Positions 32,613-44,509 of a stretch of DNA of 64,000 nucleotides are shown here, piece by piece; the first letter of the stretch is position 1; each line of letters begins with the position of its first letter. This stretch comes from Lysobacterales bacterium (GTDB taxonomy: Bacteria > Pseudomonadota > Gammaproteobacteria > Xanthomonadales > Xanthomonadaceae). Below the pieces are notes generated by a model. That model saw only the letters and a program-made list of their open reading frames with translations, ran no database searches and was not told the origin of the DNA. Location of the stretch: contig JADCRD010000001.1 in assembly GCA_014946745.1 (NCBI GenBank), positions 372,001 through 436,000 of the forward strand, given 5' to 3'. The position numbers and the translations under genes were made by a program.

Positions 32613-34035
32613 GCATCCGCTCGCCCTTGCCTTGGCAATGGCCTTCGCCCTGGGCGCCTGCACGGTCGGGCCGGAGTACGTCCGCCCTGCCGCCGAGCTG
32701 CCCGAGCGCTTCGACCAGGCCGGGAGCCACGCCGGCACCGAGGCCGTGCAGCCGGCCCTGTGGCGGGCCTTCGGCGATCCCGCCCTGGATGCGCTGATCA
32801 CCCGTGCGCTGGAGGCCAACACCCAACTCGCCCAGGCGCTGGCGCGGCTCGATGAGACCCGTGCGCTGGCCGGGCTGTCGACCTACAGTCTGTTCCCGAC
32901 CGTCGATACGGGCTTCAGCGGCGAACGCAGCCGCCCCAGCGGCCGTGACCCGTTCCTCCCGCCCGAGCAGGGCCTGACGGACACCTACCGCGCGGGCTTC
33001 GACGCCAGCTGGGAGATCGATCTGTTCGGCACCCTGCGCAACCCGAAACGTGCCATCGACCGCCGGGTGCAGGCCGATGCCGCGGCGCTGCAGCATGTCC
33101 ACATCAGCGTGGTCGCTGAAGTGGCCCAGGCGCTGTTCGAGCTGCGCGGCGCCCATGCGCGCCTGCGCTTGCTTGAGGAGAACCTCGACGGCTGGCAGCG
33201 CACGCTGGATCTGGTCACCGCACTCGAACGCTACGGCCGCCGCAGCGCACAGGATGTCGCCGCCGTGCAGGCGCAGCGTTCGGCGCTGGCCGCACAGTAC
33301 GCCCAGCAGGAGGCCGCACTGGTGCGCGCCGAGCAGCGGCTGGCCGTGCTGACTGCGCAGCCGGTGGCGGAGGTGCGCGCGCAGATCGATGCCGAGGCCG
33401 GGCTGCCTGAGCTGCCGCCGCTGGTGGCAGTGGGCACGCCCCAAGACTGGCTGCAGCGCCGGCCCGACGTGCGCGAGGCCGAGCGCCGCTTGGCCGCGAC
33501 CTACGCGGATATCGGCACGGCGGTCGCCAACTACTTCCCCAAGCTCACCTTGCTAGGGGGCTTCGGCTGGACTGCGCAGAATTTCGGTGATCTGGGCGAG
33601 GATGCGTCCGAGCGCTGGAGCTGGGGGCCGTCAATCACCTGGAGCATTCTCGACTTCGGCCGCACCCGGCAGCGCGTGCAGGCGGCTGAGGCCCGCGCCG
33701 ACGGTGCTGAGGCGCTGTTCCGCGAGACCCTGCTGCGGGCGCTTGAGGAAACCGAGAACGCGATGGCGGGCTATCGCTCGGCCAACCGCGCGGCCTTCGA
33801 TCTCGAAGCGGCCGCCGAGGCCGCACGCGAGTCGGCGCGTCTGGTGCGTCTGCGATTCGAAGCGGGCAGCGAGGATGCACTCGCCCTGCTCGATGCGGAG
33901 CGCACGCGCATCGATTTCGAGCTGCGGGCGGTCGACAGCGAAGTGCAGCGTGCCACCGCATTGGCCGCGCTCTACAAGGCGCTGGCCGGCGATTTCGCGG
34001 AGCTCGATCCCGAGGCCTTGGCCGCGCGCCGCTGA
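32605..34035 (+). CDS. RND efflux outer-membrane lipoprotein (OprM/NodT family)
   Basis: 476 aa from the ATG at 32605, which overlaps the pump stop. Lipobox LGAC (Cys19) followed by TVGPEYVRP, the classic start of OprM-type factors. Two outer-membrane efflux repeats (about 60-250 and 275-460) with QRRPDVREAERRLAATYADIGTA and PKLTLLGGFGW. Forms a trimeric tunnel spanning the periplasm. It completes the tripartite pump within one operon, so no external TolC is needed. Confidence 0.94.
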   Translation: MLKHPLALALAMAFALGACTVGPEYVRPAAELPERFDQAGSHAGTEAVQPALWRAFGDPALDALITRALEANTQLAQALARLDETRALAGLSTYSLFPTVDTGFSGERSRPSGRDPFLPPEQGLTDTYRAGFDASWEIDLFGTLRNPKRAIDRRVQADAAALQHVHISVVAEVAQALFELRGAHARLRLLEENLDGWQRTLDLVTALERYGRRSAQDVAAVQAQRSALAAQYAQQEAALVRAEQRLAVLTAQPVAEVRAQIDAEAGLPELPPLVAVGTPQDWLQRRPDVREAERRLAATYADIGTAVANYFPKLTLLGGFGWTAQNFGDLGEDASERWSWGPSITWSILDFGRTRQRVQAAEARADGAEALFRETLLRALEETENAMAGYRSANRAAFDLEAAAEAARESARLVRLRFEAGSEDALALLDAERTRIDFELRAVDSEVQRATALAALYKALAGDFAELDPEALAARR

Positions 34036-34041
34036 AAGAAA

Positions 34042-34070
34042 GCCGCGTGCGGAGGTCTTCCGCACGCGGC
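34042..34070 (+). terminator. Hairpin at the end of the RND operon
   Basis: Perfect 12-pair stem GCCGCGTGCGGA (34042-34053) with 34059-34070, five-base loop, seven bases after the stop. There is no U-tract after it, so it is a probable but not classical terminator. Confidence 0.55.
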
Positions 34071-34161
34071 GCGTGGTTCGTGCGGGGCGTTGCCCTCGCA
34101 CGGGGCCAGGGAGGGCCCGCTTCATTCCGTACCTGCGTAGGGCCGATGCAGCACGCGCGGC

Positions 34162-34887
34162 TCAGCCCTGCGGCAGCGCTCCACGCGCGACCGTTGCGCT
34201 GGGCTTGGCGGCCGGTTTGCGCGCATAGCGGCGGTCCAGCAGCACGCCAGCGATCACCGAGACCAGCACCGGCACGGCCCAGGGCGCCAGCTGCAGGTAG
34301 CCGCTCATCTGCAGGCCAAAGGCGGCCAACACGCCTTTCAGCCCGATGGCGAAGAAGGCGATGTGGGTCGCGGTGCCGCAGCCAAGCATGGCGCCGTAGT
34401 GCTCCTGCAGCCACCAGTTGCCGGCGTCGATGGGGCGCCGCAGGCGGCGCAGCATGCCCGCACCGAGAAAGGCGCCGACGGCCGAGAAGCCGATCAGCAG
34501 GGGGTTGCCGATCTTGAGGCCGACGCCCAGCACGACGGCAGCGGAGACGAGGTTCAGCGCGCCGACGACCGCGTAACGACGATCGTGAAACGCGGCCTGG
34601 TCGCGCTTGCGCCGGATCGCGCGCCAGCCCAGCCACATCGAGGTGCCTGTGATGACCACCAGATAGGCGAGGAAGGTGCCGATGCCGCTCTGCCCGCGCA
34701 GGAAGAACGTGGCGGCCATCGGCATCGCGGTGATGCAGATGCCCAGCATCGCGAGCAGATAGACCTTGCCGCTGCCGCGATGCAGCGGACCGCCCTTGCG
34801 GGCGAAGGCCGCCATCCAGAAGGTCAGCAGGGACACCGCGCCGGCCAGGCCGTGCACGCTGACGAGGATCGGATACAAGGTTTCCAT
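34162..34887 (-). CDS. Multi-pass membrane protein (DUF2306-like)
   Basis: 241 aa from the ATG at 34887; 25 more upstream codons are polar and rejected. Six to seven hydrophobic helices, with LHRGSGKVYLLAML after the second helix (the His-Arg-Gly-Ser-Gly-Lys loop resembles DUF2306 proteins) and HYGAMLGCGTATHIAFF in the middle. Conserved-looking histidines in membrane loops could bind heme or metal, but that is not shown. It is divergently transcribed from the two-component genes 150 bases away and is a natural candidate for their target. Confidence 0.7.
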   Translation of the reverse strand: METLYPILVSVHGLAGAVSLLTFWMAAFARKGGPLHRGSGKVYLLAMLGICITAMPMAATFFLRGQSGIGTFLAYLVVITGTSMWLGWRAIRRKRDQAAFHDRRYAVVGALNLVSAAVVLGVGLKIGNPLLIGFSAVGAFLGAGMLRRLRRPIDAGNWWLQEHYGAMLGCGTATHIAFFAIGLKGVLAAFGLQMSGYLQLAPWAVPVLVSVIAGVLLDRRYARKPAAKPSATVARGALPQG

Positions 34888-35037
34888 GGGGCGGCTCCGT
34901 CGCGGTGGGTGGGAGCCCAGTCTCGGTGTCCACGCGAGCGGCCAGCAGATGCCCGGGGTCATCCGCGAGGGGTGAGAAAAGTCACCTGACGCGCTTCGCG
35001 GGTTTCATGCCGGCGCGCCCGCTGCCATGCTGTTCCC

Positions 35038-36210
35038 ATGAACACGGCTCTTGCTTCGCACACACCCGCGCCGCCACTTGGTCGAGGGTCGGGCTGGCTC
35101 ACACCGCTCAGTCTTGCGGCCTACATCACCTGGGCGGCGATTGCCTTTGCGGCTGTCGATGGCAGCACGCTGCAGGCCGGGCTTGCCAGCGAGTGGGCGG
35201 GCCTGGGCTGCCTCGTCGGCATGCTCGGCCTGTTCATCTGGCGCAGCCTGCGCGATGGCGCCGTTGACTGCCGCGGCGCGCGCTGGAACAGCGTCGCCCA
35301 GGGCGTGCTGGTGGTGCTGGCCGAGCGCCTGCTGATGGAAGGCCAGGTCACCGTGCTGCTGGTGATCGTCGCCGCCCAGCTGGTGCTGCTGATGCCGGTG
35401 CGCTGGGCTGTGCTCTGCCTGCTCGCCCTGAACGCCGCCGTGGCCCTGCGCTGGATCGGCAGCGGCTGGTCGCCGCTGCAGGCGCTGTTCAATCTGGTGC
35501 CGCTGATCGGCTTCCAGGCGTTCGCCACGCTCACCGGCTACTACGCCGGAACGAGCGAACGCGCACGCGACCATCTGGCCCAGGTCAACGCCGAGCTGCT
35601 GGCGACGCAGCGGCTGCTTGAAGAGAGCGCCCGCAGCGGCGAGCGCTTGAAGCTCTCGCGCGAGCTGCACGACGTCGCCGGCCACAAGCTCACCGCGCTC
35701 AAGCTCAACCTGGCGCGCCTGCAGCGCGACCCTGCGCTCGCGGCGCGCGAAGAGGTTGCAGTCAGCGCTCAGCTCGCCGACGAACTGCTTGCTGACATCC
35801 GCAGCGTGGTCAGCGCCCTGCGCCAGCACGATGGCCTGGAACTGGACGCAGCCCTGCGAGCTTTGGCGCGGCCCATCGCCGGCACCCAGATCGAAGTCGA
35901 GGTGCAGGAGGGCCTGCGCGTGGAGTCGGTCGCCACCGCCGAAACCCTGCTGCGCTGCGCGCAGGAGGCCATCACCAACGCCCTGCGCCACGGCCGCGCC
36001 AGCCACGTGCATCTGCGCTGCGCGCGCAGCGGCGAGGGCCTGCTGCTGGAGGTCGCCAACGACGGCGAGCCGCCGCGCCGCATCGAATTCGGCAACGGCC
36101 TGACCGGCATGCGCGAGCGCCTGCAGGCGATGGGCGGTCGGCTGGAGCTTGATGTCGGCGCCGAGCGCGGCCTGCGTCTGCGCGCCTTCCTGCCGGGGCA
36201 GGCCGCATGA
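35038..36210 (+). CDS. Sensor histidine kinase, NarL/DesK type
   Basis: 390 aa. About five to six membrane helices (residues 20-170) with almost no periplasmic domain, as in DesK-like kinases that sense the membrane itself. A coiled linker (173-203) leads to the HisKA_3 H-box LSRELHDVAGHKLTALKLNL (His211). The ATPase domain has an N-box CAQEAITNALRHGRAS near 310-325 and a G-box GNGLTGMRERLQAMGG. The TGA overlaps the regulator ATG by four bases (36207-36210). Confidence 0.92.
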   Translation: MNTALASHTPAPPLGRGSGWLTPLSLAAYITWAAIAFAAVDGSTLQAGLASEWAGLGCLVGMLGLFIWRSLRDGAVDCRGARWNSVAQGVLVVLAERLLMEGQVTVLLVIVAAQLVLLMPVRWAVLCLLALNAAVALRWIGSGWSPLQALFNLVPLIGFQAFATLTGYYAGTSERARDHLAQVNAELLATQRLLEESARSGERLKLSRELHDVAGHKLTALKLNLARLQRDPALAAREEVAVSAQLADELLADIRSVVSALRQHDGLELDAALRALARPIAGTQIEVEVQEGLRVESVATAETLLRCAQEAITNALRHGRASHVHLRCARSGEGLLLEVANDGEPPRRIEFGNGLTGMRERLQAMGGRLELDVGAERGLRLRAFLPGQAA

Positions 36211-36833
36211 GCGCGCGCATCGCGCTGTGCGACGACCAGGCCCTGGTGCTGCGCGGCCTGTCCGCTCTCTTGAGCGACCTCGGCATCGAGATCGCGCTGG
36301 AGGCGCCCGATGCCGAAAGCCTGCTGGCGGCCCTGCCGCAGCGGCCGGTCGACGTCATTGTCAGCGACATCCGCATGCCCGGCATGGGCGGCATCGGCCT
36401 GATCGGCGCCCTGCGCGAGCGCGGTGACGCCACGCCGGTGATCCTGCTCACCACCTTCGACGACAGCGAGCTGCTGCTGCGCGCGGTCGAGGCGGGCGCC
36501 CAGGGCTTCCTGCTGAAGGACGCCTCACCCGAAGACCTGCGCGCCGCCATCCTCCGCGTCGCTGCGGGCGAAACCCTGCTGCAGCCGGTCAGCCTAGGGC
36601 CCGTGCGCGCCGGCTGGAGCGCCCCCGAAGCCACGCCCGGGCAACGCATCACCGAGCGCGAGCAGAGCATCCTGCGGCTCGTCGCCGGCGGCTACAGCAA
36701 CAAGGAAATCGCCCGCGTGCTGCACCTCTCGGAAGGCACCGTGAAGAACTACATGTCCGAGATCCTGCTGAAGCTCGACTGCCGCGACCGCACGCATGCG
36801 GTGCTGAAGGCGATCACGCAGAAGCTGCTGTAA
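36207..36833 (+). CDS. LuxR/NarL-type response regulator
   Basis: 208 aa. Receiver domain with the acidic pocket CDDQ (8-11), phospho-acceptor Asp54 in VSDIRMPGM, Thr in LLTTFDD and Lys in FLLKDASPEDL. The C-terminal HTH is ITEREQSILRLVAGGYSNKE followed by IARVLHLSEGTVKNYMSEI. Translationally coupled to the kinase. Targets unknown; the divergent membrane-protein gene is the nearest candidate. Confidence 0.95.
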   Translation: MSARIALCDDQALVLRGLSALLSDLGIEIALEAPDAESLLAALPQRPVDVIVSDIRMPGMGGIGLIGALRERGDATPVILLTTFDDSELLLRAVEAGAQGFLLKDASPEDLRAAILRVAAGETLLQPVSLGPVRAGWSAPEATPGQRITEREQSILRLVAGGYSNKEIARVLHLSEGTVKNYMSEILLKLDCRDRTHAVLKAITQKLL

Positions 36834-36842
36834 TCCTCGCGC

Positions 36843-37556
36843 GTGAACACCGGCAGCTTTCGTCCCGAGCTGATCCTGCTGCCCGGACTCGACGGCACCG
36901 GGCGCCTGTTCGCGTCATTGATTGAGTCGCTTGCCGAGTGCGGGGTTTCGGCGAGGGCCATCGGATATCCCGCGCATGAGGCGCTCGGTTACGTCGAACT
37001 CGAGCATCGCGTGCGCGCGGAGCTACCCGCCGCCAACCCGTTCGTGCTGCTCGCGGAGTCGTTCTCCGGGCCGATCGCCTTGAGGATCGGGGCTGCACCG
37101 CCCGCCAATTTGCTAGGGCTCATCCTCTCGACGACCTTCGCCATGCGCCCGACCTCCTTGCTGGGCCCGCTCTCGGGGAGCGTGCGCTGGGCGCGACTGC
37201 GTCCACCGATGTTCCTGCTCGACTGGTTCCTCATGGGCCCCTGGTCGAATCAGGCCCTGCGCTCCGGGCTCGCCGCGGCCTTGGCCGAGGTCTCGGTAAG
37301 CGTGCTGAGTCAGCGCGCGTTTGAAGCCCTGCACGTGGACGCGACGGATGCAGCCAGGCAGCAGAGGCGTCCCTCTCTGATCCTTCGGGCGAGTCAGGAT
37401 CGGCTTCTAGGCGCGAACGCATTCAGGCAGCTTGCGAACGCGCTTCAGCCTGAGCGGATGCATGAGGTGAAGGGGCCGCATCTTCTGCTGCAAACGCAGC
37501 CTCGCCTGTGTGCAGGGCTGATCGCGGAGTTCCTGCAGACCTTGGCGACCGCATAG
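36843..37556 (+). CDS. Alpha/beta hydrolase
   Basis: 237 aa, GTG start nine bases after the response-regulator stop, so probably the third gene of that operon. Short hydrolase: LLPGLDGTGRLF oxyanion loop (12-23), nucleophile elbow AESFSGP (Ser73), probable acid Asp in ASQDRLLG, and His in VKGPHLLLQ. No signal peptide. The sequence fits the pimeloyl-ester/esterase-like group; substrate unknown. An ester- or lipid-linked role would fit a membrane-sensing kinase, but that is inference. Confidence 0.8.
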   Translation: MNTGSFRPELILLPGLDGTGRLFASLIESLAECGVSARAIGYPAHEALGYVELEHRVRAELPAANPFVLLAESFSGPIALRIGAAPPANLLGLILSTTFAMRPTSLLGPLSGSVRWARLRPPMFLLDWFLMGPWSNQALRSGLAAALAEVSVSVLSQRAFEALHVDATDAARQQRRPSLILRASQDRLLGANAFRQLANALQPERMHEVKGPHLLLQTQPRLCAGLIAEFLQTLATA

Positions 37557-37807
37557 GGAGCAGCCGTCGCGATCACCGCATTAGACGCTCTCTCGCAAGG
37601 AGCGCAAGGCCAAGAGCAGGCCTCGCCTTGCGTTGGGCATAGGGTGGGTCTTGACCCACCGAAGCTAAACGTCCGCCGCAGCCCCAACTTCACGCCCGCG
37701 GCCTCAAGCCAGCACCTACAGCTCCGGCAGGGCCGGCCGTCCATAGGGTGGGTCTTGACCCACCGAAGCTCAACGCGCGCCGCAGCCCCAACTGCACGCT
37801 CGCGACC

Positions 37808-39352
<1,545 letters not shown>

Positions 39353-39717
39353 GGGCGGGTCCGTGTTTTTGAGGCGTTGTGTCGTGGCGAGCTGTCGTGC
39401 CTCGCGGTTTCCGAGTGCCGCTCATGACGCAGTCGACGCGCGACGGACGTTGTGCGGCAAGGCTCTGCTCTTGAGCCCCTCTCCCAGTGGGAGAGGGGTT
39501 GGGGAGAGGGTCCGGGCACTCTCAGAAGAGGCTTCCACAATGAGCAGTCGTGTTCCTCATCCAGAACGGGAGATTGAGGACTCCCGGACCCTCTCCCCCC
39601 AGCCCCTCTCCCACTGGGAGAGGGGAGCAGGGCTGCGCGTGATCGATTTGTGGCGATGACGGATTGCTACTGTCAGCGTCACCCCTCTGCGACGAGCGAG
39701 CCGGGTGAAGGCACGCC
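39353..39717. other. Gene-free spacer between hutU and hutH
   Basis: 365 bases. Apart from the inverted-repeat element at 39462-39634 I see no gene and no convincing promoter; a read-through transcript from hutU would have to cross the long hairpin to reach hutH. Confidence 0.6.
39462..39634. repeat. MITE-like element with long inverted ends between hutU and hutH
   Basis: The left arm (about 39462-39516) and right arm (about 39583-39634) are inverted copies of nearly 50 bases containing CCCTCTCCCAGTGGGAGAGG, which is itself palindromic, and GGAGAGGGTCCGGG. About 66 bases lie between the arms. CCCTCTCCC/GGGAGAGGG elements are common intergenic repeats in proteobacteria. Transcribed from either strand it would fold into one long hairpin. 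No coding content or target duplication seen. Confidence 0.75.
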
Positions 39718-41409
<1,692 letters not shown>

Positions 41410-41509
41410 GCGTGACTCCTGCGGCCATGGGCCGGGTGGGTGGCGTCGAGCGCCGCGTCGTGCGGCTGCGATCGCGCTGGCGGTGCGCCTTCGGAGCGAC
41501 TACGCTACC

Positions 41510-41519
41510 TGTCTAGACA
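41510..41519. promoter_or_regulatory. Candidate HutC operator
   Basis: Perfect ten-base palindrome TGTCTAGACA midway between divergent hutU and hutC, 25 bases before the hutC start. HutC/YvoA-type GntR regulators bind short palindromes with a TCTAGA or TATATA core, so this is the likely site for urocanate-responsive repression in both directions. Confidence 0.65.
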
Positions 41520-41543
41520 AGACCGGGCAAGTCGAGGTGCAGC

Positions 41544-42257
41544 ATGGGCACAGAATCGAAGCTGCCGCCGTACGCGCGGATCAAGGCCGCGCTGAAGCAC
41601 GCCCTGGCGCGCGGCGACTACGCACCCGGCACACAGCTGCCCAGTGAATCGGCCCTGGTGGCGGAGTTCGGGGTCAGCCGCATGACCGTCGGGCGCGCCT
41701 TGAATGAACTCGCCGCCGAAGGCCTGATCGAACGCGTGCAGGGCGTGGGCAGCTTCGCCAGCGCGCTCGATCGCGTCTCCAGCACGCTGACTCTGCGCGA
41801 CCTGCATGAGGAGATCGCCGCGCGCGGACATACCCACACCGCCGAGGTGAAGCTGCTGCGCGCGGAAGTGCCGAAACTGGCCTTGGCCAAGGCGTTCGGC
41901 GTGGAAGCGGGGCGCGCGCTGTTCCACAGCGTGATCCTGCATCTGGAATCCGACCGCGCGATCCAGTTGGAGGATCGCTGGGTCAATCCGGACGAAGCGC
42001 CTGACTATCTTGCGCAGGATTTCAGCCGGGTCACGCCGACCCACTATCTGTTCGGCGCCACCGCGCTGTGGCGCGCGCGCTATGTGATCGAAGCGGTGAA
42101 GCCGAGCGCGCAGGAGGCCCGTTGGCTCGGCATCGCGGCGGATGCGCCCTGCCTGCGGATCACCCGCGAAACCTTCAGCCGCAGCGCGACAATCACCCGC
42201 GCGCGGCTGCTGCATCCCGGTGATCGCTATGCGATCGAGGGCGAGTTCAGTCCCTGA
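41544..42257 (+). CDS. hutC: GntR-family histidine-utilization repressor
   Basis: 237 aa. N-terminal winged helix (YARIKAALKHALARGDYAPG, then LPSESALVAEFGVSRMTVGR with the recognition helix) and the C-terminal UTRA effector domain (about 95-235, with LEDRWVNPDEAPDYLAQDFS and RITRETFSR). HutC subfamily members release DNA on binding urocanate. Divergence from hutU over a palindrome supports the assignment. The UTRA match is of HutC/YvoA type, so a paralogue with another ligand cannot be fully excluded. Confidence 0.88.
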   Translation: MGTESKLPPYARIKAALKHALARGDYAPGTQLPSESALVAEFGVSRMTVGRALNELAAEGLIERVQGVGSFASALDRVSSTLTLRDLHEEIAARGHTHTAEVKLLRAEVPKLALAKAFGVEAGRALFHSVILHLESDRAIQLEDRWVNPDEAPDYLAQDFSRVTPTHYLFGATALWRARYVIEAVKPSAQEARWLGIAADAPCLRITRETFSRSATITRARLLHPGDRYAIEGEFSP

Positions 42258-42506
42258 TTTCGCTGCGGTGGGTGCGCAGCCTTCACCGGGGCTTCGCGTT
42301 CGGCCGCCCGTTCTGCTCAAGATGTTCATTCCGTCTTGTCATGGCTAGGGCGGATACGGGCGGGGGCCGTGGCGGCGCCCGCCTGTGCTGGCGGGCGATG
42401 TCTTCGCACAGCCCCACTGCATTGATTCCCGCAGCTGCTGCCGAGCGTTGACAGGGTGACTGGAGGCGTGGCTCGCTGCGCGCACATTTCCCACCGGCTG
42501 TCGCCC

Positions 42507-43436
42507 ATGTCCGAGCCTGCTCTTGCCATCGTCTACGAGCACCCCGAGTGGTTCAAACCGCTGTTTGCCGCGCTTGATCGACGTGGCGTCGGCTACCGCG
42601 CACTGGCGCTGCAGCAGCACCATTTCGACCTCGGTGAGACCGTGCCGCCCGCGCCGGTGGTGTTCAGCCGGCTCGCCATGAGTTCGTTCCTGCGTCAGCA
42701 GGAGCATCCGATCTTCTACGCCCAGGCGCTGTACTCCCACTGGGAAGCGCTGGGCGCGCGTGTCATCAATGGCACCGCAGCGCTGGCGATCGACGCCTCC
42801 AAGGCGCGTCAGTTGTCCCTGCTTCGCGGCCTGGGCCTGCAGGCGCCGCACACGCGAGTGGTGCACCGTGCCGCCGATGTCCTGGCGGCCGCCACCGGCC
42901 TGCGTTTTCCGGTGATCGTCAAGGTCAACATCGGTGGCGCCGGCGCCGGCGTGGTGCGCTTCGATACCGTCGAAGAGCTGGCACAGGCAGCCGCCGCTGG
43001 CGCGCTGCCAGTGAGCATCGACAGCGTCCTGCTGGTGCAGGAATACGTTCCCGCGAGTGATCGCCAGGTCATTCGCGTCGAAACGCTGAACGGTCGTTAC
43101 CTGTACGCGATCGCACTCAACAGCGACAGCGGCAGCTTCGACCTGTGTCCGGCGGATGTGTGTCTGCTCGACAAGCCCGCGCTGAGTGTGCGTGCCTTCA
43201 CCCCGGATGCCACCGTGATTGCCGAGGTGGAAGCGATCGCGCGGGCAGGCCGTCTCGATATCGGCGGAGTCGAGTACATGGTGGATGCGCGCAACGGCAG
43301 CCGCCGCTACTACGACATCAACGGGCTCTCCAACTTTGTCGCCAATCCCCAGGAGGTGCTGGGCTACGATCCGCACGAGGCGCTGGTCGACTATCTGCTC
43401 GCGGTCATCGGTTCTACGGCGGAGGCGGCGGCATGA
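42507..43436 (+). CDS. RimK-like ATP-grasp ligase
   Basis: 309 aa from the ATG at 42507. ATP-grasp features: FPVIVKVNIGGAGAGVVRF (134-152; Lys139 and glycine loop), LLVQEYVP (Glu179), RQVIRVETLNGRYLYAIAL, GVEYMVDARNG (Glu256) and the metal site YYDINGLSNF (Asp270, Asn272). The family joins a carboxylate to an amine or thiol through an acyl phosphate. A small cysteine-bearing stretch, FDLCPADVCLLD (211-222), is unusual. It overlaps the next gene by four bases (ATGA), so the two are translated together. Substrates unknown; no carrier or peptide gene is adjacent. Confidence 0.82.
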   Translation: MSEPALAIVYEHPEWFKPLFAALDRRGVGYRALALQQHHFDLGETVPPAPVVFSRLAMSSFLRQQEHPIFYAQALYSHWEALGARVINGTAALAIDASKARQLSLLRGLGLQAPHTRVVHRAADVLAAATGLRFPVIVKVNIGGAGAGVVRFDTVEELAQAAAAGALPVSIDSVLLVQEYVPASDRQVIRVETLNGRYLYAIALNSDSGSFDLCPADVCLLDKPALSVRAFTPDATVIAEVEAIARAGRLDIGGVEYMVDARNGSRRYYDINGLSNFVANPQEVLGYDPHEALVDYLLAVIGSTAEAAA

Positions 43437-44473
43437 GGTACGGATTCTGGGCACCCGTCTTCGGCGGCTGGCTGCGCAATGTTCGCGACGAGGGCATGGA
43501 GGCGAGTTGGGAGTATCTGAGCAGGCTGTGCCGGCGTGCGGAGGACATCGGGTACGACCTCACCCTGATTGCCGAGCTCAACCTGAATGACATCAAGGGC
43601 GTGACCGAACCGGCACTCGATGCATGGTCGAGCGCTGCAGCACTGGCGGCGGTGACGCGGCGGCTGGAGATCATGGTCGCGGTGAGGCCCAATTTTCATC
43701 AGCCGGCGCTGTTCGCCAAACAGGCCGCCAATATCGACCGCATCTCGGGCGGGCGCCTGTCTCTGAATGTGGTGTCTTCTTGGTGGGCCGATGAAGCGCG
43801 CCAGTACGGTCTGCAGTTCGATCAGCACGACGACCGCTACGCGCGCACTCACGAGTGGCTGCAGGTGGTCGACGGTTTGTGGTCGCAAACGCCCTTCAGT
43901 TTCGAAGGCGAGCGCTACCGGCTGCAGGAGGCGATCTGCGAGCCCAAACCGCTGTCCTCGCCACGCCCAACCCTCTATGCCGGCGGCGAATCCGAAGCGG
44001 CCAAGAACCTGATCGCTCGGCAATGCGATGCCTACGTCATGCACGGCGATGCGCCCGAGCATATCGCGCCGAAGATTGCCGACATGCGTGCGCGTCGCGA
44101 GCAGCTCGGACTGCCGCCGATGCGCTACGGCATGGCGGCCTACGCCATCGTTCGCGACACGGCTGCGGAGGCACAGGCAGAACTTGAGCGGATCACCACG
44201 CTTGACCCGGATGCCCCCGGATTCGCCAATTTCGACCAGTGGATTGCCGGCACCGAACTGGAGCGCGAGCTAAAGATCCAGGAGTACTCAGTGTCGAATC
44301 GGGGACTGCGGCCAGGCTTGGTTGGCACGCCGAAACAGGTGCAGGCCAGAATCGCGGAGTTCGAAGCGGTTGGGGTGGATCTGCTGTTGCTGCAGATGAG
44401 CCCGCAGCTGGAGGAAATGGAGCGCTTCGCGGCTCAGGTGATCGCACGGCCCCCAGGCGTCGGAAGCGCCTGA
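43433..44473 (+). CDS. Luciferase-like (LLM) flavin-dependent monooxygenase
   Basis: 346 aa starting at the ATG that overlaps the ATP-grasp stop. TIM-barrel flavin monooxygenase resembling SsuD/SfnG-type alkanesulfonate or dimethylsulfone monooxygenases: RYGFWAPVFGGWL at the start, RRLEIMVAVRPNFHQPALFAK, DRISGGRLSLNVVSSWW (substrate/FMN-phosphate region), HDDRYARTHEWLQVVDGLW, and PTLYAGGESEAAKNL. Uses FMNH2 and O2. Neither a flavin reductase nor sulfonate transporter genes are adjacent, which argues against plain sulfonate scavenging. Pairing with an ATP-grasp enzyme suggests modification or breakdown of an amide-linked molecule; this is inference. Confidence 0.88.
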   Translation: MRYGFWAPVFGGWLRNVRDEGMEASWEYLSRLCRRAEDIGYDLTLIAELNLNDIKGVTEPALDAWSSAAALAAVTRRLEIMVAVRPNFHQPALFAKQAANIDRISGGRLSLNVVSSWWADEARQYGLQFDQHDDRYARTHEWLQVVDGLWSQTPFSFEGERYRLQEAICEPKPLSSPRPTLYAGGESEAAKNLIARQCDAYVMHGDAPEHIAPKIADMRARREQLGLPPMRYGMAAYAIVRDTAAEAQAELERITTLDPDAPGFANFDQWIAGTELERELKIQEYSVSNRGLRPGLVGTPKQVQARIAEFEAVGVDLLLLQMSPQLEEMERFAAQVIARPPGVGSA

Positions 44474-44509
44474 TCGTGAGCCCGGCAGCGGTGCTGTCGG
44501 CCTCAGGGT

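Noticed and set aside
28092-32822. Uninterrupted minus-strand frame of 1576 codons opposite the RND operon
   Set aside because: It is antisense to three clearly recognisable efflux genes. Its composition (Arg, His, Gly, Gln, Asp-rich, no domain) is what reverse reading of a G/C-biased gene gives.
39462-39634. Insertion sequence with transposase
   Set aside because: Long inverted ends are present but the interior is about 66 bases and non-coding, so it is at most a non-autonomous element.
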